Of a stretch of DNA of 48,031 nt, positions 8,635 through 15,999 are shown piece after piece. The DNA lies in contig JAFZDP010000002.1 of NCBI GenBank assembly GCA_017561155.1, positions 1-48,031 of the forward strand. The letters run 5' to 3'. A program made the position numbers and the translations under genes. The first letter of the stretch is position 1, and each line of letters begins with the position of its first letter. Below the pieces are notes generated by a model, which saw only the letters and a program-made list of their open reading frames with translations, was not told the DNA's origin and ran no database searches. The stretch comes from Bacteroidales bacterium. Lineage in GTDB: Bacteria; Bacteroidota; Bacteroidia; Bacteroidales; P3.

Positions 8635-9705
8635 ATGAAGAAAAAGAACATTATAATAGTATGTATAGTGGCAGCATTGGGTATAGCCACCTTTGCTGTG
8701 GTAAAGACAAAGTCGCAATCGTCGACAATAGAACAAAACTACCACATAGAAGATGTTGATGCCATTACAAAGCTGTACTTGTCGAACAAGTTGGATGTAA
8801 ATCTTTTGTTGGAACGAGTAGGTACAGGCGATGCCGACACTTTGTGGCTTGTAGATGGAAAATATGCAGCCAATCAGCCATTGGTAGATATATTGTTGGA
8901 GACATTGCACGATATGAGAATACGTCAGCATGTGAACAGAAATGCAGTGCCAAACGTGATAAAAAATCTATCGGCAAACAATATAAAGGTAGAGGTGTAT
9001 CAAAAGGTATACTTTATAAATTGGTTTGGCGGCAAGTTGAGACTATTTCCTAGCGAAAAGCTTACCACAACCTACTATGTAGGCAGCGAGACCCAAGATA
9101 ACAATGGTACATATATGTTCCGCGAAGGCGACAAAGAGCCTTACATAGTTCATATACCCGGATTCAGAGGTTTCCTTACACCACGTTTCAACCCTAATCC
9201 ACCATTGTGGCGAACCAGAAAAATAGTACATTGCAGTGTGCAAGATTTGAAATCGGTAAAAGTAGAGATACCACAGGTTCCGGAAGAGTCGTTCGAGGTG
9301 TTGCGTAATGGCGAGACATTCGACTTGCATCTGTTGGCATCGAATATGGTGGCTCCTGCTTTCGATACCGCAAGAGTGGCACAGTTGTTGTCGTCGTTTT
9401 CTAATTTGAACTTCGACGAGTATGCTTCGGTAGTACCTAAGGTAGAGTTGGACACTACGTTCTCGCGTCCTCCGGGATTTGTGCTTACCGTGACAGATAT
9501 GAAAGATCGTGTTCGTTCGCTTAAAACGTATGTGAAGTTTACCGATCCTGATTTGATATCTCAGCTGGAAGGTAACGATATGGCCGATATATTTGATGTG
9601 AACAGAATGTATGCCATATTAGACAATTCGGATACTGTGCTTATACAATATTATGTGTTTGACAATATATTACAGCCGGCATCATATTTCTTGGGAAACA
9701 AGTAG
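8635..9705 (+). CDS. DUF4340 domain protein, GldFG-associated
   Basis: A 356-residue protein with an N-terminal membrane anchor (IIIVCIVAALGIATFAVV) and an extracytoplasmic DUF4340 domain. That domain family is commonly found directly downstream of GldG-type ABC components. The visible pattern is anchor, DADTLWLVDGKYAANQ strand region, and repeated alpha/beta segments to the C-terminus. No catalytic motif is recognisable. It starts 26 nt after gldG and is the last gene before a strong terminator, so it most likely belongs to the same envelope complex. Its molecular function is unknown. Confidence 0.82.
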   Translation: MKKKNIIIVCIVAALGIATFAVVKTKSQSSTIEQNYHIEDVDAITKLYLSNKLDVNLLLERVGTGDADTLWLVDGKYAANQPLVDILLETLHDMRIRQHVNRNAVPNVIKNLSANNIKVEVYQKVYFINWFGGKLRLFPSEKLTTTYYVGSETQDNNGTYMFREGDKEPYIVHIPGFRGFLTPRFNPNPPLWRTRKIVHCSVQDLKSVKVEIPQVPEESFEVLRNGETFDLHLLASNMVAPAFDTARVAQLLSSFSNLNFDEYASVVPKVELDTTFSRPPGFVLTVTDMKDRVRSLKTYVKFTDPDLISQLEGNDMADIFDVNRMYAILDNSDTVLIQYYVFDNILQPASYFLGNK

Positions 9706-9737
9706 AATATTTAGACTGATGAAAACTATAAGAAAGC

Positions 9738-9772
9738 AAAAGGGTCGTACTGCAACGTGCGACCCTTTTGTG
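9738..9772. terminator. Bidirectional terminator between the gldFG operon and tex
   Basis: AAAAGGGTCG (9738-9747) pairs perfectly with CGACCCTTTT (9760-9769). Three more inner pairs (one G-T) close a six-base loop, TGCAAC. The A-run on the left and T-run on the right let it serve both converging transcripts. Confidence 0.85.
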
Positions 9773-9781
9773 TTTATTATT

Positions 9782-11914
9782 TTATTGTATGCCTTTCATT
9801 GTAAATGATATTCGTTTGCGTTTTACATCTACTTCGGTAACTTTGACCTTTACATGCTGATGTAGTTTCAGTATCTCGTTAGGGTCTTTCACAAACCTAT
9901 CGGCCATTTGGCTTAGGTGTACAAGTCCATCTTGGTGTACTCCTACATCGACAAAAGCACCGAAAGCTGTTATATTGGTTACTATGCCGGGCAGTATCAT
10001 GCCTTCTTTTAAATCCTCTATCTTCGAGACGTTCTTGTCGAATTCAAATATTTCGAACTTGGTTCGTGGGTCAAGACCGGGTTTGTCCAACTCCTTCATG
10101 ATGTCTTCGAGGGTTGGTAAGCCACATTCTGCAGATACAAATTTGTTTATGTCTATCTTGTTTCGCAGCTCTTTGTTTTGCATTAGTTCCTCGACCGATG
10201 CTCCTACCGCTGAGGCCATTTTTTCCACTAGTTCGTATCGTTCGGGGTGTACGGCGCTACGGTCTAATGGATTTTTAGCGTTGCGAATCCTTAAGAATCC
10301 AGCACATTGTTCGAAGGCTTTGTCGCCCAAACGGTCTACACCAAGCAGCTCTTGACGAGAGGCAAACGGCCCTTTTTTGTTGCGGTGGGCAACAATCTTT
10401 TTGGCCAACATAGGACCTATGCCCGACACATAGCTTAGCAATTCCTTGCTGGCAGTGTTGAGCTCTACGCCGACGTTGTTTACACAGCTTACCACTACGT
10501 CGTTCAAACTTTCGTGTAGCAAAGCCTGGTTTACGTCGTGCTGGTACTGTCCTACACCTATCGATTTAGGATCGATTTTCACAAGTTCCGACAATGGGTC
10601 CATCAATCGGCGACCTATAGATACGGCACCACGAACCGTAACATCGTAGTTGGGAAACTCTTCGCGAGCTATGTCGGAAGCCGAATATACCGATGCTCCG
10701 TTTTCGCTGACCATCACTGCTATTATCTTATGTTTGAAACGTGCACGTTTTACCAGTTCTTCGGTTTCGCGGCCTGCTGTGCCATTGCCTATTGCTATGG
10801 CTTCTATCTTGAAGGCTTCGACAAGATTTTCCAATTTCTTCACCGAGTCGCGTTCTTCTCTGACCGATGTGAAAGGATATATAGTCTCGTTGTGGATAAG
10901 GGTCCCTTGCTCGTCGAGGCATACCACCTTGCAGCCTGTACGGAATCCGGGGTCTATTGCCAGTACTCGTTTTTGTCCCAGTGGCGAGGCCAGTAGCAGC
11001 TGACGAAGATTTTCGGAGAACACCTTTATGGCTTCGACATCGGCACGGGCTTTCAATATATTATAGAATTCGGTCTCCATCGATGGAGACAGCAATCGTT
11101 TGTAGCTGTCTTTTACAGCCATCTTCACTTGGTTTGATGTCTCGTAGGACGATTTTACGAATTGGCGTTCGAGCAATGCTACGGCATCGTCGTCGTTTTC
11201 GGGCTGTATCTTTACCTTCAAGAAACCTTCGTTTTCGCCTCTAAACATCGCCAATATTCTATGTGATGGAGCTTTCGACATGTTCTCTTCCCAGTCGAAC
11301 CACGAACTATACTTGGCACCTTCTTCTTCTTTGCCTTTGCATACTTTGGCACTGAGCAGTGCTGTGCGTTGGTAAAGGTTACGCATACGGTTGCGTGCTG
11401 TAGTGTCTTCGTTTATTTTTTCGGCTATAATATCCCTTGCCCCCGACAGAGCGTCGTCTTCGGTAGCCACACCCTTGTTGGCATCGATATATTCTTTTGC
11501 CAACGAGAAAATATCGGTAGGTTTTTGTTGTAGTATCTTTATTGCCAAAGGTTCTAATCCTTTTTCTATGGCAATGGTGGCACGCGTTTTGCGTTTTGGC
11601 TTGTAGGGTAGGTATAGGTCTTCCAGTTCGGTCATAGTTTCGGCAGCTTTGAGCTGTTGTTCCAGTTGCGGTGTCAGCTTGCCTTGTTCGTCGATAGATT
11701 GTAGTATGCTGTCGCGACGTTTGTTAAGCTCTTTGTATTTTAGCAACATATCTCGTATAGCAGCTATCTGTACCTCGTTGAGGCTGCCGGTAGCCTCTTT
11801 GCGATAACGTGCTATGAAGGGTACGGTGGCTCCTCCTTCTAAAAGTTCTATGGTTTTTTCTACCTGCCGAAGACCAAGATTTAGCTGTTCGGCTATTTTT
11901 GATGCATAGTTCAT
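9782..11914 (-). CDS. tex: Tex-family S1 RNA-binding transcription accessory protein
   Basis: A 710-residue Tex protein, a nucleic-acid-binding factor associated with RNA polymerase. Domains in order: N-terminal helical Tex_N region; a YqgF/RNase H-like domain (VLAIDPGFRTGCKVV); tandem helix-hairpin-helix motifs (YVSGIGPMLAKKIVAHR and the GVDRLGDKAFEQCAGF region); and a C-terminal S1 domain (GMILPGIVTNITAFGAFVDVGVHQDGLVH). I place the start at the ATG at 11914 (MNYASKIAEQLNLG), which matches usual family N-termini. A TTG 36 bases upstream would extend the frame by 12 residues without similarity. It converges with the gldFG operon on a shared terminator. Confidence 0.93.
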   Translation of the reverse strand: MNYASKIAEQLNLGLRQVEKTIELLEGGATVPFIARYRKEATGSLNEVQIAAIRDMLLKYKELNKRRDSILQSIDEQGKLTPQLEQQLKAAETMTELEDLYLPYKPKRKTRATIAIEKGLEPLAIKILQQKPTDIFSLAKEYIDANKGVATEDDALSGARDIIAEKINEDTTARNRMRNLYQRTALLSAKVCKGKEEEGAKYSSWFDWEENMSKAPSHRILAMFRGENEGFLKVKIQPENDDDAVALLERQFVKSSYETSNQVKMAVKDSYKRLLSPSMETEFYNILKARADVEAIKVFSENLRQLLLASPLGQKRVLAIDPGFRTGCKVVCLDEQGTLIHNETIYPFTSVREERDSVKKLENLVEAFKIEAIAIGNGTAGRETEELVKRARFKHKIIAVMVSENGASVYSASDIAREEFPNYDVTVRGAVSIGRRLMDPLSELVKIDPKSIGVGQYQHDVNQALLHESLNDVVVSCVNNVGVELNTASKELLSYVSGIGPMLAKKIVAHRNKKGPFASRQELLGVDRLGDKAFEQCAGFLRIRNAKNPLDRSAVHPERYELVEKMASAVGASVEELMQNKELRNKIDINKFVSAECGLPTLEDIMKELDKPGLDPRTKFEIFEFDKNVSKIEDLKEGMILPGIVTNITAFGAFVDVGVHQDGLVHLSQMADRFVKDPNEILKLHQHVKVKVTEVDVKRKRISFTMKGIQ

Positions 11915-11998
11915 TGCTTTTATATTTTGCTCTAATTTGTGTTCCAACAAATACTTTTGTAGGAATTTTGAAACAATATTTTTCTATTAAAACAGCTA

Positions 11999-12006
11999 CA
12001 AAAATA
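11999..12006 (-). promoter_or_regulatory. Candidate -7 box of tex
   Basis: Minus-strand TATTTTTG about 85 nt upstream of the chosen ATG. No TTTG is at the standard distance, so support is moderate. A similar box on the plus strand at 12010-12017 overlaps the same T-rich stretch. Confidence 0.35.
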
Positions 12007-12168
12007 CTCTATTTTTGCCAAATAAGAAACTATTTTGACCATAAAATTGTTATCGGACATGTTAAATCTACTTATTTTTGTATTTGATGCTGTATTTATA
12101 TGTGTTTGTAAAACAGTATATTAATAAGTGGTGTTGTATGTGATATATTATTTTTTTTCGTTACCTTG

Positions 12169-12198
12169 TTGCAGATTGAAAAAAAATGTATACTTTTG
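12169..12198 (+). promoter_or_regulatory. Promoter of the T9SS adhesin gene
   Basis: TTG at 12169-12171 and TACTTTTG at 12191-12198 with a 19-nt spacer. The ATG at 12245 lies about 40 nt beyond the predicted transcription start. Confidence 0.65.
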
Positions 12199-12244
12199 CC
12201 TTTCGAAAAGTAATTAAATAAATGTATTTTTAAAACTTATTATC

Positions 12245-14140
12245 ATGAAGAAAGTAATATTATTTGTCATGGCAGCGATAGTATCTGTAACTATCAACGC
12301 ACAAACAATCTTTTCAGAAGATTTTGAAGGTGTAACAGTGACTAACAACGTAGGATCTGTACCTGAAGGCTGGACAACTTATGCCGACAATCTTGTAAAT
12401 ACTACTCAACTACCTGCATTGTCGCAAAGCTGGGATATCTACGACTTTGGTACTTCGGGAAAAATGGCTATCAGTGTTTCTTGGACAGAACCTGAAGGTA
12501 GTATGTGTGACCGTTGGTTAGTGACCCCAGCTATCCCTATAACTGATTCCGGTATGTTTTTGCGTTTTGATGCATACGGCTATGAAGATGGTACATATGC
12601 CGAGAGAATGGAAGTGAAAATTTCAACTACAAACAATAACAAAGAAAGTTTTACTACTTCTTTGTTGAATCTTCCTGCTGTTCCTGCCGGACTTAGCACT
12701 CAGCTTGTTGATTTGTCTGCATATGTAGGTCAAACAGTATATTTATCATTCATAAACAAAGGTGATGGATACTATTTGATACTTGACAACATCAGCATTT
12801 TAAGACCTGTACAAAACGAAATAGAATTAAGCAGTGTAAACACTCCTGCTTATGCAAGAGTAGGTGCTGATTTCGATGTTAAAGGTGTTGTTGTAAACAA
12901 AGGTGCTGCTGCTTTGACTTCGTTCGACGTAACTTATAGCGTTGACGGTGGCGACAATGTAGCTACATACACTGTATCGGGAATCAATGTTCCTTACAAC
13001 GGAACTTATACATTTACTCACAATGTTCCTGCTAATATTGCTGCAGAAGGTGCTCATGAAATATTGGTTACAGTTTCTAATCCTAACGGAGTAGAAGACG
13101 ATGCTACCAACAATGCTGCTTCGAAAGCTATAACAATATACGAAAATGGTACACAACGTACAGTATTGTTCGAACAATTTACAACAGGTCAATGTCCAAA
13201 CTGTCCTCCTGCTCACGAATATTTGGCAGAAATGTTGAACGGAAAAGATAACGTGATTTGGATGAGCCATCATGCCGGATACTTTACAGACAATTTGACT
13301 ATTCCTGAAAACGAAGAAATGTTGGTATTCTACAACGACGGTGGTGGTACATACGCTCCTGCTGCTATGATAGACAGAACTCACTTCCCAGAAACCGGTG
13401 AACCCGGTCCTGTAATGAGTGCATACGTTGAAGAAGCATTCCTTGATAACCAAATTTCTGTTCCTTCGTTTGTAACTGTTGAAATTACAGATGTTACTTT
13501 CAATAGCCAAACTCGTGAATTGTCGGCTACTGTATCGGGAACTGTCGTTTCTGACATCAGCGCTTACAACTCGCCAAGAGTATCGTTGTATGTAAAAGAA
13601 GATAACATAAAAATGAACCAATCAGGTGCTAGTGCAAACTATATCCACAACAACTCGATGCGTGATGCTATATCTAACGTATGGGGTGATGAAAATGTGA
13701 TAACCAGCACTGCTACAGGTAGCACATTCAGCAAAACATACACTTACACTGTTCCTGCTACTATGAAAGCTCAAGATCTTTACTTAGTTGCTTTCGTAAC
13801 TGAATATAACAACAACGTTAATGCTCGTAGCGTATTGAATGCTACTCAAGCTAAATTGTCGGAAGTAGCTCCTTTCGATCCAAACAGCATCAACACTGCT
13901 GTTGCTGACGTTGCTTTGTCGATGTATCCAAATCCTGCTACCGACTATGTAATGGTTAGCTCGAACTATGTTATCAACGAAATAGCTGTTATAAACGCAT
14001 TAGGACAAACAGTTGCTACTTACTCTGGAAACGCTGAAAACGTACAAATCAACACTCAAGATTTGGCAAAAGGTGTTTACATGATTTCTATTAAAACTGC
14101 TGAAGGTTCGGCTGTTAAAAAACTTACTGTTGTGAAATAA
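12245..14140 (+). CDS. T9SS-exported adhesin/Omp28-like protein
   Basis: A 631-residue secreted protein. A signal peptide covers about residues 1-20, ending in NAQ. Residues about 21-190 (SEDFEGVTV...CDRWLVTP...LILDNISIL) match the cleaved-adhesin / choice-of-anchor J jelly-roll. Residues about 195-298 look like a CARDB-type Ig fold. Next is an Omp28-related thioredoxin-like region with a CPNC motif at 317-320, preceded by VLFEQFTTGQ. The last about 75 residues, starting at MYPNPATDYV and ending KKLTVVK, are a type A T9SS sorting domain. The protein should cross the outer membrane by T9SS and be surface-attached or released. Whether CPNC is redox-active is unknown. It is transcribed alone, between its own promoter and terminator. 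Confidence 0.9.
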   Translation: MKKVILFVMAAIVSVTINAQTIFSEDFEGVTVTNNVGSVPEGWTTYADNLVNTTQLPALSQSWDIYDFGTSGKMAISVSWTEPEGSMCDRWLVTPAIPITDSGMFLRFDAYGYEDGTYAERMEVKISTTNNNKESFTTSLLNLPAVPAGLSTQLVDLSAYVGQTVYLSFINKGDGYYLILDNISILRPVQNEIELSSVNTPAYARVGADFDVKGVVVNKGAAALTSFDVTYSVDGGDNVATYTVSGINVPYNGTYTFTHNVPANIAAEGAHEILVTVSNPNGVEDDATNNAASKAITIYENGTQRTVLFEQFTTGQCPNCPPAHEYLAEMLNGKDNVIWMSHHAGYFTDNLTIPENEEMLVFYNDGGGTYAPAAMIDRTHFPETGEPGPVMSAYVEEAFLDNQISVPSFVTVEITDVTFNSQTRELSATVSGTVVSDISAYNSPRVSLYVKEDNIKMNQSGASANYIHNNSMRDAISNVWGDENVITSTATGSTFSKTYTYTVPATMKAQDLYLVAFVTEYNNNVNARSVLNATQAKLSEVAPFDPNSINTAVADVALSMYPNPATDYVMVSSNYVINEIAVINALGQTVATYSGNAENVQINTQDLAKGVYMISIKTAEGSAVKKLTVVK

Positions 14141-14175
14141 GAAACATTTACACAAACGTAATATAAAATAGAGCT

Positions 14176-14210
14176 AAGAGGAGGCTGATAGACAGCCTCC
14201 TCTTTTTTGT
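14176..14210 (+). terminator. Intrinsic terminator after the adhesin gene
   Basis: AAGAGGAGGCTG (14176-14187) pairs perfectly with CAGCCTCCTCTT (14193-14204) across the loop ATAGA and is followed by T-rich sequence. It lies 35 nt after the stop codon. Confidence 0.9.
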
Positions 14211-14240
14211 TTTTAGACTAGTCCGATTCCGATAAAAATA

Positions 14241-14317
14241 TATCGAGATGTAGAGTATACTTGCATCGCGATGTAGGTTGCAAACCATCGTGATGAAAAT
14301 ATTGTTACATCGCGATG
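14241..14317. repeat. 22-bp-phased array of CATC-NN-GATG palindromes (array 1)
   Basis: Four units: TATCGAGATG (14241), CATCGCGATG (14264), CATCGTGATG (14286) and CATCGCGATG (14308). Three are followed by TAG and one by AAA. Start-to-start distances are 23, 22 and 22 bp, i.e. about two helical turns, and the intervening 9-10 bases differ. Smaller palindromes (GTATAC 14255, TTGCAA 14278, AATATT 14298) fall near the half-way points. Units of the same form recur at 43125-43201. The array lies just after the adhesin terminator and is non-coding. Confidence 0.8.
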
Positions 14318-14327
14318 TAGAAAAACG

Positions 14328-14425
14328 CACTATATGTGGTGGCAAAATAACACCCGGGTATGGCGAAAACCACAGTATAGTGAGAAAAGATTTATACCCG
14401 GGTATGGTAGACGACATAATATACC
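14328..14425. repeat. Continuation of the array: CCCGGG and TATA-centred palindromes
   Basis: ACCCGGGTATGG occurs at 14352 and 14396, exactly 44 bp (2 x 22) apart, and 44 bp after the last CATCGCGATG. Between and beyond them lie TATA-centred units: CACTATATGTGG (14328), CACAGTATAGTG (14371) and ATAATATACC (14417). Centres at 14355.5, 14377.5, 14399.5 and 14421.5 are exactly 22 bp apart. The flanking CACTATA / TATAGTG and GTATA / TATAC words are mirror-symmetric about the CCCGGG centres. Confidence 0.7.
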
Positions 14426-14592
14426 ATGGATTTTTTGCCGAAAAAGGTGTGTAAAAAAACTATAGTTTGGAACCCAAAATACCTATTCCCGATGGTGTAT
14501 TGTTGTAGGGTGTAGGGCAGAGAAAGTTGTCCAAATATAGTTTTGTAAGGTTGATGAACATTACTATTGTTTAATTTTTGTATATATTAAGA

Positions 14593-14622
14593 TTTGTACT
14601 TGCAAAAAAAGATGTAATTTTG
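14593..14622 (+). promoter_or_regulatory. Promoter of the pth-coaX cluster
   Basis: TTTG at 14593-14596 and TAATTTTG at 14615-14622, spacer 18 nt. The expected transcription start near 14629 gives a leader of only about 11 nt to the first ATG (14640), or about 70 nt to the second (14700). Confidence 0.6.
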
Positions 14623-14639
14623 TAGTTTTATTTATCGAA

Positions 14640-15263
14640 ATGAATTGGCTAAAAAACATTTTATCGTTTTGGAAAACAGATAAAAAGAATAATACAGAAA
14701 TGAAATATTTAATAGTAGGATTAGGAAATATAGGAGCAGAATACGAAGACACACGTCATAATATAGGCTTTATGGTGTTGGACAAATTGGTGAAAGGTAC
14801 CGACACTAAGTTTGAGATAAAGCGTCATGCTTATACTGCCGAGCTGAAACACAAAGGCCGTACGCTACTGCTTATAAAGCCTACTACATATATGAATTTG
14901 AGTGGTAAAGCTTTGAACTATTGGATGAAGACCGAGAAAATTCCTATAGAAAATGTATTGGTGATAGTAGACGACATAGCTTTGCCGGTAGGCACTATAC
15001 GTATAAAGAAAAAAGGTAGTGCCGGCGGACATAATGGTCTTGGCAATATAGAAGAAACTCTTGGACATGCCGACTATGCACGCTTGCGTTTTGGCATAGG
15101 CGACAATTTTTCGAGAGGACGACAAGTAGACTATGTGTTAGGAAAGTTTACAGGCGAAGAAATGGCTGCAATAGAGCCTCAGATAGACAAGGCTTGCGAA
15201 GCAATAAAAACATTCGCCATGATGGGTATAGAACGAACAATGAACTTTTTCAACAACAAATAA
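14640..15263 (+). CDS. pth: Peptidyl-tRNA hydrolase
   Basis: Releases tRNA from peptidyl-tRNA that has dropped off ribosomes. The core begins at a second ATG (14700), MKYLIVGLGNIG. Counted from there, Asn10 and His20 (TRHNIGF) coincide with the catalytic residues of E. coli Pth, and the family's KPTTYMNLSG, VDDIALPVG and GSAGGHNGL blocks follow. From 14700 the product is 187 residues, close to the usual length. From 14640 it is 207, with a basic 20-residue extension (MNWLKNILSFWKTDKKNN) of unknown use. I keep the longer frame but the shorter start is quite possible. coaX follows after 16 nt. Confidence 0.93.
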   Translation: MNWLKNILSFWKTDKKNNTEMKYLIVGLGNIGAEYEDTRHNIGFMVLDKLVKGTDTKFEIKRHAYTAELKHKGRTLLLIKPTTYMNLSGKALNYWMKTEKIPIENVLVIVDDIALPVGTIRIKKKGSAGGHNGLGNIEETLGHADYARLRFGIGDNFSRGRQVDYVLGKFTGEEMAAIEPQIDKACEAIKTFAMMGIERTMNFFNNK

Positions 15264-15279
15264 CAACACTGTTGGTACC

Positions 15280-15999
15280 ATGAACCTGATAGCAGACATA
15301 GGTAATACTCGTGTGAAGTTGGCTGTATTCGATGCCGACACTTTTGTCGACCAATGGGTTTTCGACAGCGTGACTCGTGCCGATATCGATAGCATAGTAG
15401 CGAAATATTCTGTCGATAGGGCAATAGTTTCGTCGGTGGGAAAGGACATGAACTACGACGAGTTGTTTGGGACGTTGCCTTACATGGTGCTTACATCGGA
15501 GGTGGCAGTGCCAATAACCAACTGCTACAAGACCCCCACAACCCTTGGCGCCGATAGGCTGGCAGGTGTGGTAGGAGCTGCAACACTATTTCCGAATAAG
15601 AACAATTTGGTTATAGACATGGGCACATGTATAACATTGGATTTTATAACCAAAGAGGCCGAATATCTAGGCGGTGCGATAATGCCGGGAATTTCGATGA
15701 AATTTAAGGCACTACATACTTTTACAAACAAACTTCCGTTACTATCTGCTGAAAATATAGAAAATATAGATATTGTAGGAAACGACACATGGTCGTCGAT
15801 TTACTCGGGAGTGATGAACGGAACATGTCTTGAACTGGAGGGATTTGTGGCTAGATATGAAGAAAAATATGGCTCGATAAATGTAATTTTTACAGGCGGA
15901 GACGCTTTTTATTTTGAAAAACGAGTAAATTTTCCGAACTTTGTTAGTTCAAACTTATTGCTTATAGGACTTAATAAAATATTGAATACTAATGAATAA
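15280..15999 (+). CDS. coaX: Type III pantothenate kinase
   Basis: A 239-residue CoaX that phosphorylates pantothenate as the first step of coenzyme A synthesis. The ASKHA-fold phosphate loops are visible: DIGNTRVKLAVF at residues 6-17 and DMGTCITLDF in the middle. The family GADR motif (TTLGADRLAGVVGA) is present, along with a C-terminal FTGGDA. Length is slightly short of the 250-260 typical elsewhere but normal for Bacteroidales. The stop overlaps the next gene by 8 nt, implying translational coupling with the outer-membrane protein gene. Confidence 0.94.
   Translation: MNLIADIGNTRVKLAVFDADTFVDQWVFDSVTRADIDSIVAKYSVDRAIVSSVGKDMNYDELFGTLPYMVLTSEVAVPITNCYKTPTTLGADRLAGVVGAATLFPNKNNLVIDMGTCITLDFITKEAEYLGGAIMPGISMKFKALHTFTNKLPLLSAENIENIDIVGNDTWSSIYSGVMNGTCLELEGFVARYEEKYGSINVIFTGGDAFYFEKRVNFPNFVSSNLLLIGLNKILNTNE

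Noticed and set aside
11915-11950. Upstream TTG start for tex
   Set aside because: Adds 12 residues without family similarity; the ATG at 11914 fits the family.
14241-14317. CRISPR-like array
   Set aside because: Repeats are only 10-13 bp and spacers 9-10 bp, far below CRISPR sizes; no cas gene nearby.
14148-14417. 89-residue minus-strand frame across array 1
   Set aside because: Runs through the terminator and the palindrome array; no domain or start context.
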